Source: Sphingomonas gei
GTDB taxonomy: Bacteria > Pseudomonadota > Alphaproteobacteria > Sphingomonadales > Sphingomonadaceae
DNA: 64,000 bases
Direction: 5' to 3'
Assembly (NCBI RefSeq): GCF_004792685.1
Contig: NZ_SRXT01000004.1
Span: 372,001 to 436,000, forward strand
The position numbers and the translations under genes are program-made. The number at the start of each line of letters is the position of its first letter. Position 1 is the first letter of the stretch. Below, in pieces: positions 34,824 through 42,880 of the stretch. The notes below the pieces were generated by a model. That model worked only from the letters and a program-made list of their open reading frames with translations, had not been told where the DNA came from and made no database searches.

Positions 34824-35490
34824 GGTGGATCGGCGCGCTTTCATCGTCGGCGCTATGCTCGCGGGCGGCGGCGCCGCGGCGGCGCTGGCGCGGCCGGTCG
34901 CGCCGCCGTCGCCGATCAGCCAGGAACAGCTCGACGCCGCGGTGCCGCTCGCGCTCGGCGACTATCATGCCGCGCCCGGTTTCGACGCCGTGCTGCCGTC
35001 GCGCGATGAATTGAGCAAGCGGATCTACGATCGCTACCTCGCCCGCGGCTATGTCGCGCCGGGCAAGCCCGCAGTTACTCTCGTCATCGCTTATGGCAGC
35101 ACGCAGGATTACGGGCTCCAGCTCCATCGGCCCGAGACCTGCTATCCCGCGTCGGGCTGGTCGATCGGCGAAACCGAGCGCCTGCCCGTGCAAATCGGCC
35201 CCCGCACGGTCTCGACCTCGACGCTGTCGGCGGCGCGGCCGGGCCGAGTCGAGCAGATTCTCTATTGGACGCGGATCGGCAGCATGTTTCCCGAAAGCGA
35301 GTGGGCCAGCCGGATCGAGATCCTCAAGCGCGGCCTGACGCGCGACTTGCCCGACGGCGTATTGGTGCGATTGTCGACGAGCGCGCAGCCAAAGGCGTTT
35401 GCGATCGATACGCTGGTCCAGTTCAACAGCCTGCTGGTCGAGGCGCTTGCCGGTCCGGGCCGGCGGCTTCTGCTCGGACGGGGAATTTGA
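34816..35490 (+). CDS. EpsI-like exosortase partner protein
   Basis: A 224-residue protein with a twin-arginine-like or plain signal (DRRAFIVGAMLAGGGAAAALA) and an EpsI/DUF3485 domain with the conserved LHRPETCYPASGW near residue 99. In many species EpsI is fused to exosortase; here it is a separate gene overlapping it. It acts in the periplasm with the exosortase or the EPS machinery; its exact role is unknown. It begins with ATG at 34816. Confidence 0.85.
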   Translation: MTEVDRRAFIVGAMLAGGGAAAALARPVAPPSPISQEQLDAAVPLALGDYHAAPGFDAVLPSRDELSKRIYDRYLARGYVAPGKPAVTLVIAYGSTQDYGLQLHRPETCYPASGWSIGETERLPVQIGPRTVSTSTLSAARPGRVEQILYWTRIGSMFPESEWASRIEILKRGLTRDLPDGVLVRLSTSAQPKAFAIDTLVQFNSLLVEALAGPGRRLLLGRGI

Positions 35491-35495
35491 GAATG

Positions 35496-35738
35496 CTAGC
35501 TGCTTACCCACGGCCGCAGCCGGACCAGAATATAGGCGATCGTCGCGGCGAGCAGCAGCAAAGCGGGCAGGTGCCAGCCGCTATTGCCGCAATAGTTCGC
35601 CACGGCACAGCCGAGCACCGCCGGCAGATAAGCGAGGATGCGGTCCCCCGCGACCGGGCGCCCGACCGAACGCTGGAGAAACAAGGTCGCGATTCCTCCG
35701 AACAGCAGAACCGTCACCCAGTCATAGGCCGTATGCAA
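35496..35738 (-). CDS. Small membrane protein of the exosortase locus
   Basis: An 80-residue protein with two or three TM segments (WVTVLLFGGIATLFL, ILAYLPAVLGCAVANY, LPALLLLAATIAYILV). It matches in size and position the protein annotated in sphingomonads as XrtV sorting system accessory protein (recalled, not checked). TTG start at 35738 has GGGGGAAAG upstream. The start codon region overlaps that of the divergent EpsD-like gene by six bases. Confidence 0.65.
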   Translation of the reverse strand: MHTAYDWVTVLLFGGIATLFLQRSVGRPVAGDRILAYLPAVLGCAVANYCGNSGWHLPALLLLAATIAYILVRLRPWVSS

Positions 35739-36596
35739 AATTCTTTCCCCCAGCTGCTGCGCACGTGCTTAGCCGAGCCGCGGCGCATTGGCACCCATGG
35801 GCTTTTCGGATCGTCGATTGCGGCAATGTTGCTGCTCGCCGCGTGCGACCAGGAGCCTTCCCCCAAGGGGCAGGTCCTCGCCTCGGTCGGCGGCGATGCG
35901 ATTACCAAGCGCGATCTTCAGGGCGAGCTGGCTGCGGCGGCGCGGCTGGGCGCGCAGGGCGATTCGCCCGGCCCGGCGCTCGATCGACTCGTCGAACGCG
36001 AATTGCTGCTGCGCGCGGCGCGCGCACGCGAACTCGATCTCAGTCCCGAATATCTCGCCGCGATCCGCCGCGCGCGCGCCGACATCCTGATCGACATGTT
36101 CAATGACCAGATGGCCTCCGAGCTGCCGGCGCCGAGCGCTGCCGAGATTTCGAACTTCATCGCCGGCCGGCCGTGGATGTTCGCCGGGCGGCAATTCCTG
36201 ACGCTCGACGAGATCGTTCCTTCGAGCGTGGAGGGCGTGCGCGTCGTCGCGGGCGCGGCGACGATCGACGAAGCGGCGGGCCGGCTGGCGGCGCGGAAAT
36301 TATCGTTCCAGCGGCGGAGCCTGCGTGTCGATTCGGCACAGCTTCCGGCGACCGAGGCGTCCGCCCTGCTCGGTGCGGGGACAGCGCCGGTCGCACTTGC
36401 CGGTGGGACGCCGGCGCGGCTCGCGGCGGTGCAGGCACGCGAACCCGCGGCGATCGTGGGCGAGCAGGCCAACAAGGTCGCCGATGCCGTCATCCGGCGC
36501 GAAAGGCTCGCGCGTCGACTCGAGGCAGTCGTCGCGAAGGAACGCCGGGAAACCCAGATCCGCTACCGCGAAGGTTTTGGCCCGGCAGCGCGTTGA
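35733..36596 (+). CDS. EpsD-like peptidyl-prolyl isomerase family lipoprotein
   Basis: A 287-residue protein. A lipoprotein signal (SSIAAMLLLAAC, Cys38) is followed by a SurA-like N-terminal helical domain (VLASVGGDAITKRDLQGELA, LDRLVERELLLRAARAREL) and a degenerate C-terminal region without a clear parvulin core. EpsD-family proteins occur in exosortase/EPS loci and probably act as periplasmic chaperones. ATG at 35733 gives a long n-region before the lipobox; no better start is in frame. It is followed by the membrane protein gene after 73 bases. Confidence 0.75.
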   Translation: MQNSFPQLLRTCLAEPRRIGTHGLFGSSIAAMLLLAACDQEPSPKGQVLASVGGDAITKRDLQGELAAAARLGAQGDSPGPALDRLVERELLLRAARARELDLSPEYLAAIRRARADILIDMFNDQMASELPAPSAAEISNFIAGRPWMFAGRQFLTLDEIVPSSVEGVRVVAGAATIDEAAGRLAARKLSFQRRSLRVDSAQLPATEASALLGAGTAPVALAGGTPARLAAVQAREPAAIVGEQANKVADAVIRRERLARRLEAVVAKERRETQIRYREGFGPAAR

Positions 36597-36669
36597 AACC
36601 ATGGAATTTCCGTGCCGGATGTGCTGTTGTTCGCATCTGCGGTAACCATCGCACACAGGGGAAGACCAG

Positions 36670-37533
36670 ATGACCGATACCACCGAGCCTGCAGCGGCGC
36701 GATCCAGGCGTGCGATCAGCGTCAGCCGCCTGCTCATCGGCTGGCTCGCGATCGTCGCCTTGTTCTTCATCTGGCAGACCGCGCTCTATACCGGGCTGAT
36801 CGCGCGCTTCGCCGAATGGCAGTTCGCGCAATTCGGCGGCTATTTCCCGCTGGCTTCGGCGTGCCTGCTCGTCGTGCTGCTCGGGGTTCCGGTGCTCTAT
36901 GTGCTGTCGCAGCGCGAGCGCAAGGCGTCGACGGTCTATGGCCAGGGACGGCTTCTCGTCCGGTTCCTCGCGGTGCTGGCGGTTCTCGCCGGGATCGGCG
37001 CCATCGGCCTGCTCGTTTACGCATTCAGCCTGTCGCTCGCCACCGGGACGCCCGCGCGGATCGACTCGCGCAGTGCGGACCTGATCGTGCACGACGATGG
37101 CGCGGCGACGCTCTCGGGCAATGTCCGCTATGATCGCATCGCCGTGATGGATGCCGATACGCCGCTTTCGGGCTGGGGGGTGCGCTTCGTGCCGATGATG
37201 GGCAAGGGTGAGAAGGGCAACAAGCTCCGCTATTTCGTCCAGACCAGCGCCGGCCCCGAGGCGCCGAAGCTGGAAGAGATTTCGGGCACGCTGCGGCGCA
37301 ACGCGCTGCGCGGCGACATCATTCGCCTGTACAACGATGCCGGCTACGAAGTCGCAACCCCGCATTATGTGCTCTACACGAGCAATTTCGCGATGCGGGT
37401 CTCGTATTTCTGGGGCGCGTTCCAATGCCTGCTGGTCGCGCTGGTCCTCGGCGCCGCGGCGGGCGTGCAGCGCTGGCGGCTTCGCCGGCTCGGCGAAACG
37501 CGCAGGAGCGGAACCCCGCACGCGATTGGCTAA
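36670..37533 (+). CDS. Membrane protein of unknown function in the exosortase locus
   Basis: A 287-residue protein. It has three N-terminal TM segments (about 20-40, 58-80, 98-120), an extracytoplasmic beta-rich domain of about 120 residues (DLIVHDDGAATLSGNVRYD and later), and a final TM segment (about 250-268). It is not recognised; a TMEM43-like assignment was considered and not supported. Position between the EpsD-like and protease genes suggests a part in sorting or EPS export. GGGGAAG precedes the ATG. Confidence 0.75.
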   Translation: MTDTTEPAAARSRRAISVSRLLIGWLAIVALFFIWQTALYTGLIARFAEWQFAQFGGYFPLASACLLVVLLGVPVLYVLSQRERKASTVYGQGRLLVRFLAVLAVLAGIGAIGLLVYAFSLSLATGTPARIDSRSADLIVHDDGAATLSGNVRYDRIAVMDADTPLSGWGVRFVPMMGKGEKGNKLRYFVQTSAGPEAPKLEEISGTLRRNALRGDIIRLYNDAGYEVATPHYVLYTSNFAMRVSYFWGAFQCLLVALVLGAAAGVQRWRLRRLGETRRSGTPHAIG

Positions 37534-37588
37534 GCGTTAACCATCTGCTTTCGCCATATGTTCAGGGCGATATGCGACATCGGCCGGC

Positions 37589-38125
37589 ATGGTCGACGAG
37601 CGTTTCCTCTGGCTGGCTGCGATGATCGCGACGGGCACCGCATTGGTGGCCGCGTCGGCGCAGCCGCCAGTGCGTGCCACACCGGTCGCGCCGATCGCCT
37701 CCGTCGCGATCGCCGCACCGGTGCCGGACGCTCGACCATCGCACGAGAGCAAGCGTATAGTGCTCGATCGTGCGCCGGACGGGCTTTTCTACATCCACGG
37801 GCAAGTCAACGGGACGCGCGTGCGCTTCCTGATCGACACCGGTGCGACTGCACTGATCCTGTCCGCGGAGGATGCCGCCCGGGCCAAGCTGCGCGCCGAC
37901 GGCGATTCGATCGCCGGCGCGCTGCAGACCGCATCGGGGCCTGCGACGATGTCGTGGGTCAGCGCCGACACGCTCGAAGTGGGCGGGCGCGCGTTCGAGG
38001 CGATGCCCGCCGCAGTCCCGTCAGGCGGTCTCAAGGTGTCGCTGTTGGGCCAGAGCGTGCTGAGCAAGCTCGGGCCGATCACGCTCGACGGCGATCAGAT
38101 GGTGATCGGCAGCGACCGGCTCTGA
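37589..38125 (+). CDS. Retropepsin-like aspartic protease (clan AA), secreted or membrane-anchored
   Basis: A 178-residue protein with an N-terminal hydrophobic segment (WLAAMIATGTALVAAS) and a single-lobed aspartic protease domain. The active-site motif is FLIDTGATALILS near residue 80; SLLGQSVLSKLG and DGDQMVIG close the fold, as in the bacterial TIGR02281-type family. It should work as a dimer in the periplasm. It may process the exosortase substrate or EPS proteins (inference). It is convergent with the PEP-CTERM gene 12 bases away. Confidence 0.82.
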   Translation: MVDERFLWLAAMIATGTALVAASAQPPVRATPVAPIASVAIAAPVPDARPSHESKRIVLDRAPDGLFYIHGQVNGTRVRFLIDTGATALILSAEDAARAKLRADGDSIAGALQTASGPATMSWVSADTLEVGGRAFEAMPAAVPSGGLKVSLLGQSVLSKLGPITLDGDQMVIGSDRL

Positions 38126-38137
38126 CGCCGGAAGGGG

Positions 38138-38854
38138 TTATGCCGCGGCGACGAGCCCCGAACGCGCGGGCTCTGCGGCCCGACGGCGGCGCAGCGACGC
38201 TCCGACCATACCGATACCCAGAATCATCAACGCCCAGCTCACCGGCTCGGGGACCGCGCCGGGGCCCGGATCCGGGGGCGTCGTCGGGCCCGTGGGATCA
38301 GTCGGGTTGGTGGGGTTTGTCGGATCGGTAGGGTTGGTCGGATTGGTGGGATTCGTGGGATCGGTCGGGTTGGTCGGCGTGGTGTTGCCCGAGCCGAAGA
38401 TCACGCCGCCCGGCAGCCCGATGAAGCTCGCCATTTGCGGAGTGTAGCTGCGCGCCGGGCCATTGGTGCTCGCCAATTGGACCGGGAGCGCAGGCGCGGC
38501 GGCAGGTTCGGCAGCGCCCGGCGAGGTGCCGGGGGCCGTTGCCGGCGCCACGAAGCCGGGAGTGTAGGCAGGAGCAACGCCACCGCGGATGCCGGGGGCA
38601 CGGGTGCCCACCCGACGCGGGCCGGCTACCGGCCCGGAAAAGGCGGAAAACGTCGGACCATTCACCGCCGGCGGCGCGACGACGGCGGTGAATGCGCTCG
38701 CCTCGCGGTCGCCCGGCGCGCCCGGTCCGAGCAGAAGTGCGCGATCGTTGCGGAACACCAGCGAAAGCAGGGTCAACGCCAGAGCGGAGCAAATGACGAT
38801 CCGGCGCTCGGTACCGAGCTCCGAGACGAGCGGGGAGGATTGGGTCGCAGGCAT
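38138..38854 (-). CDS. PEP-CTERM sorting-domain protein (probable exosortase substrate)
   Basis: A 238-residue protein. It ends with the sorting signal VPEPVSWALMILGIGMVGAS followed by RRRR: PEP box, TM helix and basic tail. N-terminally there is a TM-like signal (IVICSALALTLLSLVF), then a Pro/Ala/Gly-rich low-complexity body and about ten Asn/Asp-Pro-Thr triplets just before the sorting signal. The repeat is a likely O-glycosylated stalk (inference). The exosortase at 33921 should cleave it after the PEP motif. ATG at 38854 is chosen over TTG 38890. It lies downstream of speD on the same strand after 179 bases. Confidence 0.85.
   Translation of the reverse strand: MPATQSSPLVSELGTERRIVICSALALTLLSLVFRNDRALLLGPGAPGDREASAFTAVVAPPAVNGPTFSAFSGPVAGPRRVGTRAPGIRGGVAPAYTPGFVAPATAPGTSPGAAEPAAAPALPVQLASTNGPARSYTPQMASFIGLPGGVIFGSGNTTPTNPTDPTNPTNPTNPTDPTNPTNPTDPTGPTTPPDPGPGAVPEPVSWALMILGIGMVGASLRRRRAAEPARSGLVAAA
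38290..38380. repeat. 9-base tandem repeat coding Asn/Asp-Pro-Thr
   Basis: About ten imperfect 9-base units encode NPT/DPT triplets in the PEP-CTERM protein. Copy number is likely to vary between strains by slippage. Ends are approximate. Confidence 0.75.
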
Positions 38855-39033
38855 GACCGAGGGCCTAACCGAACTTAATGTTTTAAACAATGCAGTGTTT
38901 TAAGGCGTATTGCCCCCTCATGGGATTCGCTTGACGCGCTTCTCTGTTTGGCCTCCCGCGCTCGGCGCGCATCCATTCCTGCTGTTTCTTGCGCTCAGCG
39001 ATCTGCAGGCAGCAGCTTTCCGCCAAGAGCGGT

Positions 39034-39384
39034 CTATACGATGCTCCTCGTCAGCAGTGTTCGGCGTCTGATCTGCCCGCCGAGGCACTGCATGATGGCG
39101 TCGAGCGCAGCGTCGAGATCGTGGCTCCGCCCACACATGAAGATATCGACGCAGGCGCTGCTATATTCGGGCCAGGTGTGAATCGAGATATGCGATTCGG
39201 CGAGCATCGCCACGCCGGTGACACCCTGACCGGAGCCGAAACTGTGCAGTCTCACCTGGAGCAGGGTCGCGCCGGCTGCAGCCGCGGCATGGATCAGACA
39301 GCGCTCTATATTGCCGACATCGTCGAGACGCGTGCCGCCGGACAGGTCGGCAATCAGATGCTGTCCTTGATAGGCCTCGATCAC
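39034..39384 (-). CDS. speD: S-adenosylmethionine decarboxylase proenzyme
   Basis: A 116-residue proenzyme of the short bacterial class (SpeH type). LAESHISIHTWPEY contains Ser64, the self-processing site that becomes the pyruvoyl group, and His69; Cys84 lies in DIFMCG. It makes decarboxylated AdoMet, the aminopropyl donor for spermidine. GTG start at 39384 overlaps the oxidoreductase stop (GTGA). It is the last gene of the eight-gene minus-strand operon that starts at 45877. Confidence 0.92.
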   Translation of the reverse strand: MIEAYQGQHLIADLSGGTRLDDVGNIERCLIHAAAAAGATLLQVRLHSFGSGQGVTGVAMLAESHISIHTWPEYSSACVDIFMCGRSHDLDAALDAIMQCLGGQIRRRTLLTRSIV

Positions 39385-40997
39385 AACAGGCTTTCATGCG
39401 CATGACCGAGCATCGCCATCGCCCGCTCGGCGGCATGGACGCCGCGATAATGCGCCTCCTCGAACAGCGAAAGGCCGCTGAGATCCGAGTGGGCGAGAAA
39501 CAAAGGCGGACCGGGCTCGACGGTGTCGCCGCGCCACAGGAAGCCGGGTGTCGGACGGATCATGGCGTGGCCCCAGCGCCACAGCTCGATGCTCTGGATC
39601 GCGCCGTCGAGTTCCGGATGCATGCCGAGCAGATCGTCGCGAACGATACGCTTCCATTCGTCCGCGGACCTCTGCACGAGCAATTGTCGGGCCTGAGCAG
39701 GCGGCATGTCCGACAAGGGCAGATACCAGGTGAGCACGGTCGCCGAAGTAATTGCGTCCGGACCCTGGTGCGTAGCCACGACATAGCCGAGCGATTCGCT
39801 GGTGCTCGAAACATTGTCCCAGGCAAGCGGGACGCCGCGCCCGGCCGGCAGCCGGTCGACGGTGATATTGGCGACCAACCAGGGGGCGTAGCTGAAGCCC
39901 GCCGGGCCTTCGATCCCGTCGCAAATGCGAGCGGCGATGAAGTGCGGCAATGCCAGGATTGCGGCGCGCGCACGGGTGCGGGTCGTGGATTTCGCGGCAA
40001 CGTCGAAGCTGTCGACCAGGATGTGCTCCCCCTCGCGCGCAACGCGATGGACGATGTGGCCCGGGGCGATCCGCTGCGGGAAAAAGCCGGCGAGCCGTTG
40101 GGTCAGTCTGGCATTGCCCTCGGGCCAGGCGAGCTCGTTGTCGCCGGCACCGTTTGCCGCCCAGCCACGGCGCGCCGCGAAATAATGCATGCCGGCCCAG
40201 GCCGAGACTTCGCGCGGCTCGGTGCCGTAATCGTCGCGCATCGCATAGCGGACATGCGCGCGCAGCACCGGCGAATGCCAGCCCTGCCGATCGAGCCAGG
40301 CGGCGAAGCTCATCGTGTCGAGCGCCGTCAGGTCGGCGTCGCGCGAGCTGTACGCCATCGGCAACGCGAAGGCCGGCTTGCCGTCGGCACCGATACGCTT
40401 CGAGAAAGCCGACATCGCGGCCTCGAAAGCGGCGAGATCGCGGCGATCCCGCGCAGTGATGCCGGTGCGCGGGATCAGCCCTTCCTGCCAGCGGCCTTGC
40501 CAGAACAGCCGTTCCTGCATGTCGGCGCAGAGTTGTTCCGGATCGTAGACCGGAATCCCTTCCGAATCGCCGGTGATCATGCCGAGCTGGCGCAGCAGAT
40601 GGCGGAGCGCCTTGGCTTCGCGATTGGCGACGGGGAGATAGTGCGCGCCAAGCGGGTAGGCCGAGACAGGGTTGCGGCCGCTCCGCGCATTGCCGCCGAC
40701 CTGGTCTTCGAGCTCGAGCAGCCTGAACCGATCGAACCCCGCGTCGGTCAGCCGCCACCCGGCCGACAGGCCCGCGACGCCGCCGCCGGCGATGACGAGG
40801 TCGACTTCCTCGAATCGATCGGGTGCGGGGAAACCGCCGGTCCTGAGCCGATGCCCGCGCGCCATGTCGGCACCGGCCAGCGCACCCCCGGGCAGCGGCG
40901 CCTCGCGCCCGAGCGCATAAGCCAGCCCGCCGCCCGCCGCGGCGACGGTGGTGGCGCCGAAGCCGAGGCCGAGCACGAAGCGGCGGTCAGCCTTCAT
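39381..40997 (-). CDS. Flavin-dependent amine-oxidase-like protein, exported
   Basis: A 538-residue flavoprotein. The N-terminus KADRRFVLGLGFGATTVAAA looks like a signal or anchor with RR. The dinucleotide motif is VDLVIAGGGVAGLSAGWRL followed by LLELEDQVGGNARSG. The C-terminus has FLAHSDLSGLSLFEEAHYRG, as in amine oxidases. The context between spermidine-synthase-like and AdoMet decarboxylase genes suggests a polyamine or modified-amine substrate (inference). Start ATG 40997 overlaps the previous gene by 11 bases. Confidence 0.85.
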   Translation of the reverse strand: MKADRRFVLGLGFGATTVAAAGGGLAYALGREAPLPGGALAGADMARGHRLRTGGFPAPDRFEEVDLVIAGGGVAGLSAGWRLTDAGFDRFRLLELEDQVGGNARSGRNPVSAYPLGAHYLPVANREAKALRHLLRQLGMITGDSEGIPVYDPEQLCADMQERLFWQGRWQEGLIPRTGITARDRRDLAAFEAAMSAFSKRIGADGKPAFALPMAYSSRDADLTALDTMSFAAWLDRQGWHSPVLRAHVRYAMRDDYGTEPREVSAWAGMHYFAARRGWAANGAGDNELAWPEGNARLTQRLAGFFPQRIAPGHIVHRVAREGEHILVDSFDVAAKSTTRTRARAAILALPHFIAARICDGIEGPAGFSYAPWLVANITVDRLPAGRGVPLAWDNVSSTSESLGYVVATHQGPDAITSATVLTWYLPLSDMPPAQARQLLVQRSADEWKRIVRDDLLGMHPELDGAIQSIELWRWGHAMIRPTPGFLWRGDTVEPGPPLFLAHSDLSGLSLFEEAHYRGVHAAERAMAMLGHAHESLL

Positions 40998-42519
40998 ATT
41001 TGTCCCAGGCGTTGGCGAACTCGCGGACCAGCACCTGGTTGTCGAGCCGGTTCACCGGTGTCGGCCGGCGCGCCATGTCCGGCGGGAAATCGAACAGCCT
41101 CTGGTCGATCGTCGGGGTCAGGAAGCGGCCCGTCGGGATGTTGCCCCGCGCCGGGATCGGTCCGACCGAGGCGAGGATGAACCCCCATTCACCGAAGCTC
41201 GGCACATAGACGTGATACCCGCGGGTCTGCAGCCCGGCTGCCTCGAGCGTCGAGGCGACCGTCCAGAAGGCATTGGGGGCGACCAGCGGCGAGGTGCTCT
41301 GGACGACCATCATCCCGCCGGGGGCGAGCAGCTTCCGCGCTGCGCGGTAGAAGGTGTCGGTGTAGAGCTTGCCCACCGAATAATCGACCGGATCGGGGAA
41401 ATCGACGATGATTGCGTCGTATCGCCCCCTGGCCTCGCGCGCCCAGCGGAAGCCGTCGGCATTGATCACGGTCATCCGCGGGTCGGTCAGCGCGCCGCGA
41501 TTGAGCCGCGACAGCATTGCCGTCCGCGAGAACAGGCTGGTCATCTCGCCGTCGAGATCGACCAAGGTGAGGTGCCGGACTTCGGGATGCTTGAACACCT
41601 CGCGCGCGGCGAGGCCGTCGCCGCCGCCGAGGATCAGCACGTTGCGCGGATTGGCGACGCGGCCCAGCGCGGGATGCACCAGCGCCTCGTGATAGCGATA
41701 TTCGTCGCGCGACGAGAATTGCAGATTGCCGTTGAGATACAGCCGGACATCGTCGTCGCGGCGGGTGAGTACGATCCGCTGGAACCTGGTGCTCGTCGCG
41801 TAGATCACCGGTTCGCCATAGCTCGCCACTTCGGCCCAGCGCTGGAGCCGGTCGGACGCGACGAAGCCCGCGATCAGCGCGATCAGCACGAGCACCGACG
41901 CGACCTTCTCGGTGCGGTAGCCGGCGGTGCGCGGGAGTGTGAACAACAGCGCCAGCCCGACGCCGGCGTTGAAGATGCCGAACAGGAAGCCGGTGCGGAT
42001 CATTCCGAGATGCGGCATCAGCAGCAGCGGGAAGAGCAGGCTGGCGACCAGTGCGCCGACATAGTCGAAGGTCAGCACGTTCGACACGGTCTCCCGGAAA
42101 TCGAAGCCGCGCAGGATGCGGATGAGCAGCGGGATTTCGAGCCCGACGAGGAAACCGATCGCCAGCACCAGCCCGTACAGCGCGACGCGAAAATGCTCGA
42201 CCAGCGGGAAGAGCAGGAACAAGGCGCAGGCCGAGCTTCCGCCGAGCAGGGCGATCATCAGCTCGATGCGGACGAACAACCGCAATTCGTCGCGCTTCAC
42301 GTAACGCGAGCACCAGCTGCCGAGGCCCATCGCGAACAGATAGCTGCCGATCACGGTGGAGAATTGAGTGACGCTGTCGCCGAGCAGATAGCTTGCCAGA
42401 GTGCTCGCCAGCAACTCGTAGATCAGCCCGCAGGTCGAGACGACGAAAGCGGACGCGAGCAGGGCGGCAGTGGAGGCGGACGCCCGGATTCTGGGTCGCG
42501 CAGGATCGGCTTCAGCCAT
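40987..42519 (-). CDS. Membrane-bound spermidine-synthase-like protein
   Basis: A 510-residue protein. The first 220 residues form about seven TM segments (LLASAFVVSTCGLIYELLAS and others). From about 245 a spermidine synthase fold begins: YGEPVIYATSTRFQRIVLTR, YHEALVHPALG, VLILGGGDGLAAREVFKH with LTLVDLDGEM for AdoMet binding, and YDAIIVDFPDP. It probably transfers an aminopropyl group, with decarboxylated AdoMet from speD, to an amine at the membrane. Start ATG 42519 overlaps the DUF350 stop by eight bases. Confidence 0.87.
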   Translation of the reverse strand: MAEADPARPRIRASASTAALLASAFVVSTCGLIYELLASTLASYLLGDSVTQFSTVIGSYLFAMGLGSWCSRYVKRDELRLFVRIELMIALLGGSSACALFLLFPLVEHFRVALYGLVLAIGFLVGLEIPLLIRILRGFDFRETVSNVLTFDYVGALVASLLFPLLLMPHLGMIRTGFLFGIFNAGVGLALLFTLPRTAGYRTEKVASVLVLIALIAGFVASDRLQRWAEVASYGEPVIYATSTRFQRIVLTRRDDDVRLYLNGNLQFSSRDEYRYHEALVHPALGRVANPRNVLILGGGDGLAAREVFKHPEVRHLTLVDLDGEMTSLFSRTAMLSRLNRGALTDPRMTVINADGFRWAREARGRYDAIIVDFPDPVDYSVGKLYTDTFYRAARKLLAPGGMMVVQSTSPLVAPNAFWTVASTLEAAGLQTRGYHVYVPSFGEWGFILASVGPIPARGNIPTGRFLTPTIDQRLFDFPPDMARRPTPVNRLDNQVLVREFANAWDKYEG

Positions 42520-42724
42520 GGATGGCGGCGGCAACGATGATCGCCAGCCCGATCGCGACCGCGCCGGCGAAGATCGCCACCGCGACATTCTGCTTCTGCT
42601 CGATCTCCTGCCAGAGCTTGCCCGGCGTGAGCAGGTCGAGGATCACAAAGCCGATGACGAACACGATCATGCCGATGACCGAATAGAGCAGGGTGCTCAG
42701 CACCGCAGGCAGGGTGGTGACCAT
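42512..42724 (-). CDS. DUF350 small membrane protein (YjfL-like)
   Basis: A 70-residue protein with two TM helices (LYSVIGMIVFVIGFVILDLL and VAVAIFAGAVAIGLAIIVAAA) separated by TPGKLWQEIEQKQN, the DUF350 pattern. Homologues in E. coli (YjfL) and elsewhere accompany envelope-stress and spermidine-synthase-like genes. AGGAG lies seven bases before ATG 42724, inside the tail of the 48-residue gene upstream. Function unknown. Confidence 0.85.
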   Translation of the reverse strand: MVTTLPAVLSTLLYSVIGMIVFVIGFVILDLLTPGKLWQEIEQKQNVAVAIFAGAVAIGLAIIVAAAIHG

Positions 42725-42733
42725 TTCGATCTC

Positions 42734-42880
42734 CTATTTGTGAGTGGGGCCATAGAAGCCGCCATGGGTGCGCGCCCGGCTTCCTTGTGCGAAAGGCGAC
42801 CAGGCATAGACGGTGCTCATGATGAACAGCCCCGCGACGCCGAGGCACCAGAGCCCATAGACGAAAGTGCGATTGTTCAT
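42734..42880 (-). CDS. 48-residue single-TM protein in the polyamine operon
   Basis: A short gene missed by length cut-offs. It has ATG at 42880 and TAG at 42734-42736. The product has a short basic N-terminus (MNNRTFVYG), one TM helix (LWCLGVAGLFIMSTVYAW) and a polar tail ending HGGFYGPTHK. Its ATG overlaps the stop of the upstream zinc-ribbon gene (ATGA), and the DUF350 gene begins nine bases after it. No family is recognised. The coupled position and GC3-rich codons support it as real. Confidence 0.75.
   Translation of the reverse strand: MNNRTFVYGLWCLGVAGLFIMSTVYAWSPFAQGSRARTHGGFYGPTHK

Noticed and set aside
36670..37533. TMEM43-like family assignment
   Set aside because: Length and TM layout differ, and no convincing family motif could be seen.
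38290..38380. Tandem repeat as a possible CRISPR-like array
   Set aside because: Units are 9 bases without spacers and encode Asn/Asp-Pro-Thr in frame.
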